From Aphanomyces cochlioides (taxonomy: Eukaryota; Oomycota; Saprolegniomycetes; Saprolegniales; Verrucalvaceae): a DNA stretch of 64,000 nucleotides. A program made the translations under genes and the position numbers. The stretch spans positions 3,162,001-3,226,000 of the forward strand of contig JAHQRK010000006.1 in NCBI GenBank assembly GCA_019828595.1. Direction: 5' to 3'. The number at the start of each line of letters is the position of its first letter. Within the stretch, counting starts at the first letter, position 1. Of the stretch, positions 23,471 through 32,664 are shown piece by piece. The notes beneath the pieces are model-generated. The model was not told the origin of the DNA and searched no databases. It was given only the letters and a program-made list of their open reading frames with translations.

Positions 23471-24197
23471 GGGACTTTTGACAAAAGTGGGGGCTTTTAG
23501 GAAAATTTAGACAGAAGTGGGACACGTCTGACAAAAGTGGGGGCAATTTCAAAAGTGGGGCTTTTGATCCTATCTTCCAAATGTGGGGGACAAATATATA
23601 ATATAGTGTTAATAGTGTGGTTGCGCAACTTTTTGAAAAATTAGTATGAAATTTGAACTTGCTATAATCACGACGCCAATAGATTGGATGGCGCTGCTTA
23701 TAGCTGATGCATGCCAAATGCTACGAGTCGTAGCAAATGCTCACGACGCCAATAGATTGGATGGCGCTGCTTATAGCTGATGCATGCAACTTGTGCTCGC
23801 AATTGGTAGAATGCACCCATTTTCTTGCAATGCCGGCGCAAATATCACAACGTTCTAGTTTATGCACATACTGTAGCTTTGGCGCTTGCGCTCAACATCT
23901 CGTTTTTTAAGAGCCGCCTTGGTAGCATCTAGGCGTTTTTCTCGTAACTTGTGATAACGAGTTTCTTTGCAGATTCGTCTCTGCTGATGCGCTTTCAAAT
24001 TGCGCGAGCAAGAGAAATCCGAGCGACTCGTATGCACTGCATACGAGTCGTGATCTTTCCATTTCAGACAAATGTGGGGGCCGGTGAAAACATCCATGAA
24101 AGGCCCCCCACTTCCTGTCACATAGCCCCCACTTTTGTCAGAGGTGTCCACTTCTGTCTAAATTTTCTAAATAGCCCCCACTTTTGTCAAAAGTCCC
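23471..24197. mobile_element. 727-bp non-autonomous TIR element with 7-bp target duplication
   Basis: The ends are long imperfect inverted repeats. The left starts GGGACTTTTGACAAAAGTGG and the right is its complement; similarity continues about 75 bp through AATTTAGACAGAAGTGG. A direct TGCAGGA flanks both sides (23464-23470 and 24198-24204). There is no transposase frame inside. The short motif ACAAAAGTGGGGGC recurs several times per arm. The superfamily is unclear, since the 7-bp duplication fits no single common family well. Confidence 0.8.
23668..23787. repeat. two 47-bp direct repeats
   Basis: Copies at 23668-23714 and 23741-23787 are identical, starting TCACGACGCCAATAG and ending GATGCATGC, offset by 73 bp, inside the 727-bp TIR element. 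Confidence 0.9.
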
Positions 24198-24204
24198 TGC
24201 AGGA

Positions 24205-25113
24205 GCTTTGGGGAGAGAAAGCACTGCTCTTGATCCGCTTCTTTTGCTGTATTCGAAGAGCTTGGCAGGCCACGGACACACTTCTAGATTGAAATGTGGT
24301 GTAGATTGATGATTTCGAGTGACTGAGTCGCGCCAAGATGGAGAAAACCAAAGAACGAAGAACTCGTTTCAAAATTTGAAGATTCAGCTTTCACCTCGAC
24401 GACAAATCGATTTGATAAATGTGTCGGACGACATCTCGTGTTACCAATGTGTGCGTTCGGAGGCACGAAATATTCTGTTTTCATATTTTGAAGTGGATTG
24501 TACTATTAATAGTACACTGCACTGTACTTGGAACGATTTACGACGAAGACAATTCCCATTGACATTGTCGTTCGATAACTCTGGCTCAACAGGGTTCGAG
24601 CAAGGATGTTTTGATTCATAGGAAAGAGTTGTGCTAAATCCCTAGTATGTGCTTGTATCTTGGTACTCTGCAAGCCACAGCAATTGCGCCGACGATGAAC
24701 GACTTTGTCTTCGATATTGGCAGTGGACTTTCTTTGTGCCAAAGCGCAACGTCTCTCGCAATCCAACCCATGAAGGTAAGAACAGATAGTGTGCGTGAAG
24801 CTGCCAGATCCATTTTGCCCCTCTCAAGGATCGAAATCCGGATATCCAGCCTTTCTATGCTATCCGGATCTTTTATCCGGATACATTCGTTTCCACTGAA
24901 AAAGTCCATACAGCAAAGTAACCGTTAGATTGAAATGCAACAACTCTCGCTCTATTTTAGATTCAGATTCAGATCCGATCTGAAATTTGATGCGGGCCAA
25001 ACGTGTACTGAAGTATTTCGGAAGGTTTTTAGATTCGATTTCAGATTGAAAACGGGCTTTTGTCATTAACCAATCAGAAGGCAATTATCCTACCTGAAAT
25101 TTAAAATCTGGTT
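24205..25113. other. no supported gene
   Basis: A 100-codon frame at 24319-24621 has no recognisable domain. The stretch 24835-24890 carries repeated TATCCGGAT words, and 24950-25060 has repeats of GATTCAGATT/GATTTCAGATT. This looks like old repeat sequence next to the copia insertion. Confidence 0.45.
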
Positions 25114-25118
25114 TCAGA

Positions 25119-25239
25119 TGTAAGAAGTCAGCACTGGTTACCCTTGGAGAGCGGTGATATCCGCAGGTCGTTGCGAAATTCAGAGTGTGTATTATCGACC
25201 GTTATCCAAGATGGGGGGTTTCATGTTGTATATCTAACA
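25119..25239 (-). repeat. 3' LTR of copia element
   Basis: Starts TGTAAGAAGTCAGCACTGG and ends ATATCTAACA. Near-identical to the 35242-35363 LTR. The pol stop codon (25234-25236) lies just inside it. Confidence 0.93.
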
Positions 25240-26271
25240 GTCCCCTTCAACATGAACTTCCATTGCGAGTGAATTCATAGCATGGCTTTCATCCCGAGAT
25301 ACTACATGGAGCATTTTGCGGGCCTCTTCGAATCGATCCACTGATAGAGCCTTTGTCAGGCCGTCAGCGGGCATCTCGTCTGTGGCGCAGTATCCCACAA
25401 TGATTTTTCCTTGTTGTACCTGATCGCGGACAAAATGGTATTTGATGTCCATGTGCTTGGCTCGTGATGAAGAAATGTCATTTGACATACTTTTGATGGC
25501 CGATTGTTGTCGCAACATAGTGATACGGGAGTGCCAGATTTCTCTAGTCCGAGCTCTACCATGAGTTGTTGGATCCAAAGAGCCTCTTGAGTCCCGACAC
25601 AGGCAGCAATGTATTCTGCTTCCATGGTGCTCAACGCAACAGTAGCTTGCTGTTTTGAAAACCAATGAATGACTGCACCATAGAGCTCCACAATACATCC
25701 AGTGGTGGACCGACGGTTCGACTTGTCGCCCGCCCAGTCAGCGTCCGTGTAGACGTGCATGTCTGTCGACATTGTCGGTTTGATTTCCAGACCATAGTGT
25801 TTTGTTCCTTGCAGATAGCGCAGAATTCGCTTAAGACTCCGCTCATGGTTTGAATTTGGATTGTTCAGGAATCTTGATAGAAGGCTTGTCGCGAACGATA
25901 TGTCAGGGCGCGTGCAACCTGCAAGCCATTGGAGTGATCCAACAATTTCGCGCATTGTTGTCTGGGTCATTTCTGTTGGTTCTCCAGGTTCTGTCATGCG
26001 ATGATATAGCAAGTGGACTGTCTTGTGGATGGCAGTCTTCCATGCTATTTTTCTTGAGGAGCTCTTCGATTAGCGACGTTTGCTCTAAAAATATTGCACC
26101 GTCCTTGCGGTGGACGTTGATTCCCAATATTCGCTTTGCCGGGCCAAGTGATTTGACTTGGTATTTAGCCTCCAGTTCTTTGTTGATGCTGTCTAGAAAA
26201 TCGTTGTCTTGGGACAGCGTGATGATGTCGTCCACATACAAACCAATAAGAGTTATGCCATTCGTGGTCCA
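25234..26271 (-). pseudogene. copia pol, C-terminal part (RT YVDD motif, RNase H)
   Basis: Reads GITLIGLYVDDIITLS (the catalytic reverse transcriptase Asp-Asp), then the copia segment REIVGSLQWLAGCTRPDI and RNase H motifs YTDADWAGDKSNRRST and STMEAEYIAA. It ends with ADGLTKALSVDRFEEA, usual for copia polyproteins. Frameshifts are needed near 26012 and about 25520. The N-terminal half of the RT lies beyond the nested insertion, at 30954 onward. Confidence 0.85.
25240..25253 (-). other. polypurine tract of copia element
   Basis: Directly inside the 3' LTR; the minus strand reads ATGTTGAAGGGGAC, the usual purine run that primes plus-strand synthesis. Confidence 0.7.
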
Positions 26272-26878
26272 GTGATGGTACGATCAGTCCCCTCTGCTGG
26301 ACAACGCTATCCAGCAGCCAATCACAAACAAGCGAACTTAATGGAATATATGTTGGATTGATTGCAAAGCGACCACCGGATGTTACTAACACTACCCATG
26401 GAACGGAATGTGTCAAACAACGGCTACGGCGGCGACGGAATTCTGCTCTACATGGAATTTCCTTGAGGCATTTTGTGCGAGTACTCTGCCTTTCTATTCG
26501 TACGATGCTATTGCCATCTTCTAGATCGATAGAAAAGGACCAGACATTTTGTTTCCCAAGAAATCCAACGTCAGATCTGGCAAGCGCGAAACGAGCCAAA
26601 GGGAGAAGGTAATTTATATGTTAACTCCGCTAGAGCACTTCTATCTCTCAGTGTCTCTGACGGTCTCTCTCATAATGCGGCGCGGTTATACCAAGCTTTT
26701 CTCCGCTCTCTGCTGGTCCTTCTAAACTCATGTCGACAGCTACGGACCTTGTGTCTGTTCTCACAGTACTTAACGTATTCAAAGATTCATGGTCCAAGCA
26801 ATCAGGTCTGTGCGGTATTGCTCGTTTGAAAAGAATACCCCAGGATCCGGAAAGCAAAACATGCCATGAAATGGTATA

Positions 26879-28721
26879 CTACTCTGTTCCGAAATAATTG
26901 CTACGGTTGTGTTTGGATTGGCGGAATTTTTCTAATTGCACTTGCATCGAGCAAATGATTGGTTGATGAAACAGCGCAAACTCTTGGCTTCGATTGGCTG
27001 TGTTTTGATCGCGCCAATTCGATTTGTGTCAGGAGATTTATGGCTCCAAAGTGAGCAATCTCGAATTCAGAGAGTCTTTTTGTTTCGCCAGAGGACCATT
27101 AACGATTTCTACATCTCACAAGCATATTGTCCTTGGTCCCTGTCGACCTGCGCGTGTTCTCGTCCATTCAATGCCCGCCAACTCGACTGCCGTACAAGAA
27201 CAGTTGAAGGGAAACCTCACAGGCGAGGGGAGATTGAAAGCCCATGAAATGCTGCTCAGTGCCATGGTGGATGGGCGACTTCCGTATGGAGCAGTGTCTG
27301 AGACTGCCAGCTACTTCAACTGCCACCGGACAACCATATCTCGCTTTTGGTCTCGTGCAAAGAGGTCTTTGCTTCGCGGCGATCTCGTCACCGACATAGC
27401 GGCGAAAAAAAGAGGTAATAACCTTTCAAATATAATATTTTGACGTTAAATATTGATTTCGATGGATATCAGTTCTAAGAGGTACTCTACTTTAGGAAAC
27501 TCAGGTCGACCACGTCAACGAACTGCTGAGGCGATCGAAGTTGCGATCAAGCAAGTCAAACATCAAGACCGTCAAACACTGCGCACTCTCGCTGCAAAGT
27601 GTCACATTCCCATGACGACCATTGTGAGATATATGAAGGAAACGAAGAAACTGAAGGCAAGATCAAGCATCGTCAAGCCGACATTGACTGACGCCAACAA
27701 GATGCAACGCCTCCGCTTTTCTCTGGGATTTCTTCGACCTGGGCCGATCGGAACCCATTCTTTTGCCGATATGCACAATGTCGTACATATCGACGAGAAG
27801 TGGTTTTGGTTGGCCAAGGTCAAGAACAAGTACTACGTCTACGAGGACGAGGAGCTCGCCCTGCGTACCGCCAAGTTCAAGTCGTTTGTCACCAAGGTGA
27901 TGTTTTTAGCGGCAGTGGCCCGTCCTCGTTACGACGCCCACATAAGACGTGTCTTCGACGGAAAGCTCGGCATTTGGCCGTTCGTTCAGCGTCTTCCAGC
28001 TGTCCGGAACAGCAAGAATCGTCCAAGGGGGGCCATGGTCACGACCCCACAAAATGTCGACTCTACCGTGTATCTGAAGTCCATTTACGAGAACGTGCTA
28101 CCAGCAATCATATCCAAATTTCCCCGCGCTTCCTTGCGGACTGGTGTGGTGATCCAGCAAGACAATGCTGGTCCCCACAAATGCTTGTCAACTGATGTGT
28201 TGCAGTTGAGAGGTGTGCAGAATATCTCCGTGTCAAACCAACCCCCCAACAGTCCAGATTTCAATGTTCTCGACTTAGGATTTTTTAACGCTATTCAGAG
28301 TTTACAGCACCAAAAGAGTATGCGTTCGATAGACGAACTCATTGGTGCTGTGGAAGATGCTTTTATTGAGTTGCCAGTAAATACTCTGGCAAAGACATTT
28401 GTGACCTTGCAAAAGGTTCTGGAATGCTCCTTGGACGTGCATGGCGGTAATAACTTCAAGATTCCTCACATAAGCAAGGACGCATTGATTGGAGATCTAT
28501 CAACGTTTAATGTTCAGTGCTCGCCCGCGATCTACTCCAGTGCCATTCACCATCTCAATTCCCATGATCAAGTAGGGTAATAATAAAATACTTGTTTGAT
28601 TTTAATTCATCGGCAGTTTATGAAATTTGAAGGTTCAATACAAAAAGCAAGATATTTCGTGACATTTACGTATACTTTATTCAAGTATAAACATCGTAGC
28701 ATTCTTTTTGGATCAGAGTAG
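26879..28721 (+). mobile_element. Tc1/mariner-family element, apparently complete (1843 bp)
   Basis: Imperfect TIRs of about 27 bp: the left begins CTACTCTGTTCCGAAATAAT and the right is the complement of CTACTCTGATCCAAAAAGAA. TA target dinucleotides sit at 26877-26878 and 28722-28723. It encloses one intron-containing transposase gene with an intact catalytic triad, so it may be functional. It sits inside the 4.67-kb nested insertion. Confidence 0.85.
27171..28580 (+). CDS. Tc1/mariner-type DDD transposase
   Basis: Predicted join 27171-27414, 27496-28580 (442 aa; one 81-bp intron, frame-consistent, joining KKRG to NSGRPRQ). The N-terminus has a helix-turn-helix (AVSETASYFNCHRTTISRFW) and a GRPRQ hook-like motif, followed by a second HTH. 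The catalytic motifs are HIDEKWFW (about residue 180), VIQQDNAGPHK (about 302) and PPNSPDFNVLDLGFF, giving a third acidic residue about 31 residues after the second. The IDEKWF and NSPDFNVLDLG motifs place it with mariner-like enzymes distant from classical DD34E Tc1. The gene lies inside matched TIRs. No disruption was seen. Confidence 0.85.
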
Positions 28722-29030
28722 TACAATTTATGAATGATATCATCCAACGAGCCGCATCACCCATAAAATAAACTCAGCGCAACAAATATAAGACCGACGT
28801 TATTTTTCCTGAATTGAGTCATTACTTGGATCACATTGACAGTCACTGCCATTGAGTGGTAGAATTAGCACACAATTGGTCCAAACTACCTTCTGGACTA
28901 CGACTGGTGATCATACTACGGACTGTACTCATTATGCAGTGTCAATAAGTTTGCGCCATATACACAGTATTTATAAGACCACAGGCCAAAGCAAACAACA
29001 AAAAAGACCAGAGGACGAACCAAACTTATA

Positions 29031-29780
29031 TTAATAAGGCGTAGGCCCTCCTTTAGCTATCAAGACACAAGTACACCGTTTCTGAATCGAATTGAGTAAG
29101 CTATCAAGCAAAGAGTTGGGAATTTCATCCCATGCTCGACGAACAGCACTCTCCAGGCTCTGGATGTCGTTAAACTGGCGGCCATTGCGGTAAACAACTC
29201 TCGCCATGTGACTCCATAAATTCTCCATTGGATTCATGTCAGGAGAGTGCGCTGGCCAGTCAAGAACTTCAACATTTTGCTCGAGAAACCATGCGCCAGT
29301 ATCGACGGCAGCGTGGCTTGGCGCATTATCCTGCTGGAAGATGCAGTCTCTGCCGTAGTTGGCATCAATGTAGGGCAACAAATACTCGCCTAACATCTCC
29401 ACGTAAGCCCAACGGTCCATTGTTCCTTGAACTTTCACAAGGGGGGTCGTGCCATGACGACTGAATCCACCCCAAACCATGACACCACCACCGCCTTGTT
29501 GTCGCTTCGAAAAAAACTGCTCTTCCTTTCGGATGTCATGCCAATAGTAGGCAAATCCATCCGGGCCATCAATGTTGAATCGCTTCTCGTCACTGAAGAC
29601 GACACGATCCCAATCGTGCTGTGTCCAAGTGACGTGACACTTAGCCCAATTTTCACGATTGGTCTTGTCGTCTTCAGTGAGAGCAGGAGCCTTCTTGAGC
29701 TTCTTGTGGACGAGCCAATACGACTTGTGGAGGTAGTGTTGAATGGTCCTTTCAGCGATGAAAATAGTTGTGCCATGTAG
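29031..29780 (-). pseudogene. Tc1-type DD34E transposase, 5'-truncated
   Basis: The minus-strand frame has all three catalytic motifs: VVFSDEKRFNIDGPDG, IFQQDNAPSHAA and AHSPDMNPMENLW, with 34 residues between the second D and the E. GGGGVMVWGGFSRHG and DIQSLESAVRRAW are also typical. The frame stays open upstream to 30092, but that part overlaps an Ulp1-like gene fragment on the other strand, and no N-terminal HTH pair is seen. I judge the element truncated near 29780. Downstream, CAGTGTCAATAAGTTTGCGC (28937-28956) looks like a Tc1 terminus, but I found no partner copy. Confidence 0.75.
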
Positions 29781-29786
29781 CATCAG

Positions 29787-30147
29787 CGGCTCCCACTGGT
29801 CATTGATTCTCTGTGTAGCATCAACGAGAACAGTCCGTGTATTCGACTGTCTACGAGACGACAAGCAGTTTGAGTTTGCCGATTTCGTCGTGAAGATTCT
29901 CAATGCCATGTACGCCATCCAAGACGACGATTTCAAAACATCGGTGCGCAAGACAAAGTGGTTTGTCGAAAGAAACCACAACAGGACTCCCCGATTGAGC
30001 AACCCCAACGATTCAGGAATTTTTGTTCGTTGGTTAGTCGAAAAACTACTAGGCGATGTGAGTCCAGGGCTCATCAACTCCAGTGTGATCAAGGCAAAAC
30101 GTGCTCACATCCTCTCGTGTATTGTGAGCGGCTCCTTAGAATCGTAG
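29787..30147 (+). pseudogene. Ulp1-like (C48) cysteine-protease C-terminal fragment
   Basis: The plus-strand frame reads GSHWSLILCVASTRTVRVFD and, about 60 residues later, SNPNDSGIFVRWLVEKLL. This matches the end of Ulp1/C48 proteases: catalytic His in HW, Asp in the following VFD, then the DCG nucleophile motif. Here the nucleophile position is Ser (DSG), so it is probably inactive. The N-terminal part is missing, apparently removed or replaced by the Tc1 sequence to its left. Ulp1 domains are known cargo or companions of Mutator-like elements, which fits the 9-bp duplication of the host insertion. Confidence 0.6.
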
Positions 30148-30165
30148 AGTAATGCATAATACATC

Positions 30166-30573
30166 AACATTGTCTTGGTTCTACGTGTCGAGTTAGTCAT
30201 GCACATGGCCTGAGCGCTTACCATAATTGCGTCGGTCGTGGTGGCTGGCCGTCTATTCACTTCATCGACAGCCTCGGGACGGCCAGCCACCGCAACAGTA
30301 GCGCGCAAATTCATCACAACATTGCTTTCATTCTACGTGTTCAATTAGACATGCGTAAATAGGGAGCGCTTACCGTTCTCTCATCAGTCGCGGCGGCTGG
30401 CCGTCTATTCACTTCATCGACAACCTCGGGACGGCCAGTCACCGCAACAGTAGCGCCATACAGAGCCGCCATACAGAGCGCAAACTCATCACAACATTGC
30501 TTTCATTCTACGTATTCAATTAGACATGCGTATATAGGGAGCGCTTACCGTTCTCTCATCAGTCGTGTTCCCT
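30166..30573. repeat. tandem repeat array with internal hairpins
   Basis: Units start at 30166, 30318 and 30493 with AACATTG; lengths are 152, 175 and a partial of about 80 bp. Each full unit has GCGCTTACC followed by a hairpin: GTGGCTGGCCGTC at 30241-30253 pairs exactly with 30278-30290, and CTGGCCGTC/GACGGCCAG at 30397-30405/30430-30438. It lies in the right part of the nested insertion, as subterminal repeats often do. Confidence 0.85.
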
Positions 30574-30683
30574 TGCCGTTCATGATGGCGTGGTGAAAAT
30601 TTATATATTTATTCACCAACAACTGTAACCTCTAATTATTTATTATTGTCATTGCCTCTGTGGGTTGAATGCCTCTGGAGGAA

Positions 30684-30711
30684 GTCGAAACGGTACGCGT
30701 ACCGTTTCGAC
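30684..30711. repeat. perfect 28-bp palindrome
   Basis: GTCGAAACGGTACG followed at once by its exact reverse complement, with no spacer, 240 bp inside the right edge of the nested insertion. It could be a protein-binding site or a cruciform. Confidence 0.95.
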
Positions 30712-30962
30712 ACGCTAACAATGCCGGAACATACATAGTCAGAGCGCTCGGGTGAGCTTGGATGCGATGAATGAATCAACTGTGAGGAAAGCTCTGGAGT
30801 GCAAACGCTCAGACGACTGAGACGTGTGTCATGCTTGAGTGGTTTAAGTAATGGTTGGAATGACTCGAAACTTCTTTTATCGAACTTAGCAGGACTAACA
30901 TCTGCAGTCAATGAAATTTATGACACCAATGTCCAGCAAATCCAGTGTTGTCGGTGATGGTA

Positions 30963-32664
30963 CAGACATGGGTCCAATCTGCTTTTTATCATTCCTAGTT
31001 GTTGCAACGTCGTGTCGATGTCAGTGTGCCACATTCGTCCAGACTGTTTCAGTCCGTACAACGACTTGATCAACCGTAGAGCTTGCGTCTCTGAGTCCCC
31101 AGGAACCATAGCTGGGATCTCCATATATATATATCAGTGTCCAATCCAGCTTTAACATAGGCTTGCGGCACATCCATGTGATACACTTCAACGTCGAAAT
31201 GTATGCCGAAGGCAAGCAGTAGCCGTACAGACTGTTGCTTGATGACAGGAGAGAATGTTTCCGTGTAATCAACACCGTAGCATTGGGAAAACCTCTTGCG
31301 ACCAGACGTGCCTTGAACTTCTCAATCTCTCCTTCCGAGTCCTATTTGATTTTGAATACCCATTTGTTCGACACTATGTTGTTGTTGCTGGGGCGGTCAA
31401 CCAGCTCCCACGTGCCGTTGCCAATGAGGCTGTCTACTTCCAGTTTCATTGCATCCTTCCATTTGTCGGTGTTTGGACGAGCTAGAGCTTCCTTTGGTGT
31501 TTTTGGATCGACGTACGCCACCACAAGAGCCATATATCCCCCCTTGGCGAGTTGCATCGCATGTATACGATCAGATCGTCGAGGCTCTGGTGCCGCGCGT
31601 TCGTGATCCTTTTGAATCTTCTCCATTTTAGACAGTTTATAGCGTTGCCGTTCTGTTTTAATTTCTTCCGCCCGCTTGACATCTGCTTCATGTTCGGCAT
31701 TTGTAAATTCCAGGAGAGTTGATTCGTTTGTGTCTGAGACGATTCGATTTTGTGGGCGGCCAATGTTTTGAATATCTCGAGAGACTACAATTTTTCCAAG
31801 GCGCGCTACCCACACCTCGTATCCTTTTGTCTGAGCATTTATTCCAACAATGCGTCCGATTTCCGCGCGGCGTTGGATCCCTTTTGTGTTTGGTTCCATT
31901 CGCACTGTGCAAGTTGATCCAAAGGGGAGTGCATGAGACATGCTTGGTTGTTTGCCAGTAAGGATTGCCAAAGGGGATTTCATCTCGACATTTGCCTTGC
32001 TTGGCGCGCGGTTTCGAAGGTAGGTGGCGTATGCTAGTGCGTGGGACCAAAATTTTGGTGGTAGGTCACAACCAAATAACATGGTACGTGTGGCGTTCAG
32101 TAACGTTCGGTGCATTCGCTCGGCTTTGCCATTTGAAGCTGACGTGTCACGTTCTGTGAGTTGATGGCGAATGCCGCGCTTGGTTAAGAATGTCCTGAAT
32201 TTGTCTGATAGATATTCGCCGCCACGGTCGCTCCGAAAAACTTTTACATGTACACCGAATGAGGTCTCAAATTCTGCCAGAAATTCCATCGCTTTGGCTG
32301 CTTGCTCCGACTTGCGCTTCATTGGGTAGGTCATGACAAAGCCAGATGCGTGATCGACATAATTAACGAAATACTTGTTTCCATAGCGGTCACTTGGTGA
32401 TATTTTTCCTGCGACGTCAGATGCGATGACGGCTCCAATCTCATGTGTAGGCGCTGAATTGGATGTATCTTGTTGGGGTTGTTTGGAGCGCGATTGTTTG
32501 CCGACGGCGCATTCTACACAGGGCAATTTGAGATCATGCTCCAGGCGTGTTATGGTCATTTCTTCTGGCAAGAAGTCTTGTGCCATTTTAATGATTGCTG
32601 GCTTGTTAAGGTGGCCCAGGGCTATGTGCCATTCGTGTAGCGTCCGGTGCGGCTTGTGAACGAA
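30963..32664 (-). pseudogene. copia pol, N-terminal part (integrase and RT start)
   Basis: Directly after the TAA that ends gag-protease (32665-32667), the same frame reads LHEWHIALGHLN and later CVECAVGK, giving the integrase HHCC zinc finger. The catalytic core follows: IASDVAGK, FRSDRGGEYL and SNGKAERMHRTL (D, D, E). The RT begins at NKWVFKIK, is cut by TAG (31339-31341), and resumes KFKARLVARGFSQ. A frameshift in an (AT)n run near 31117-31128 separates LDTDIYI from MEIPAMV. The part ends at SLYGLKQSGRMWH...DPCLYHH, at the nested insertion. Two stops plus the frameshift make it non-functional. Confidence 0.9.

Larger units (their letters stand above)
26281..30953. mobile_element. 4.67-kb nested insertion with 9-bp target duplication (Mutator-like candidate)
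   Basis: GTGATGGTA occurs at both edges (26272-26280 and 30954-30962; the next C also matches). Removing the insert plus one copy joins the copia RT as DPCLYHH to WTTNGITLIGLYVDD in frame. The ends both start CGA and share TGCTGGACA about 15 bp in, but terminal repeats are otherwise weak. A 9-bp duplication plus an Ulp1-like fragment is what plant-type Mutator elements with captured Ulp1 show. No MULE transposase was seen. It contains two Tc1/mariner sequences inserted later. Confidence 0.7.

Noticed and set aside
29427..29780. long plus-strand frames across the Tc1 transposase
   Set aside because: They are mirror frames of the minus-strand DD34E transposase.
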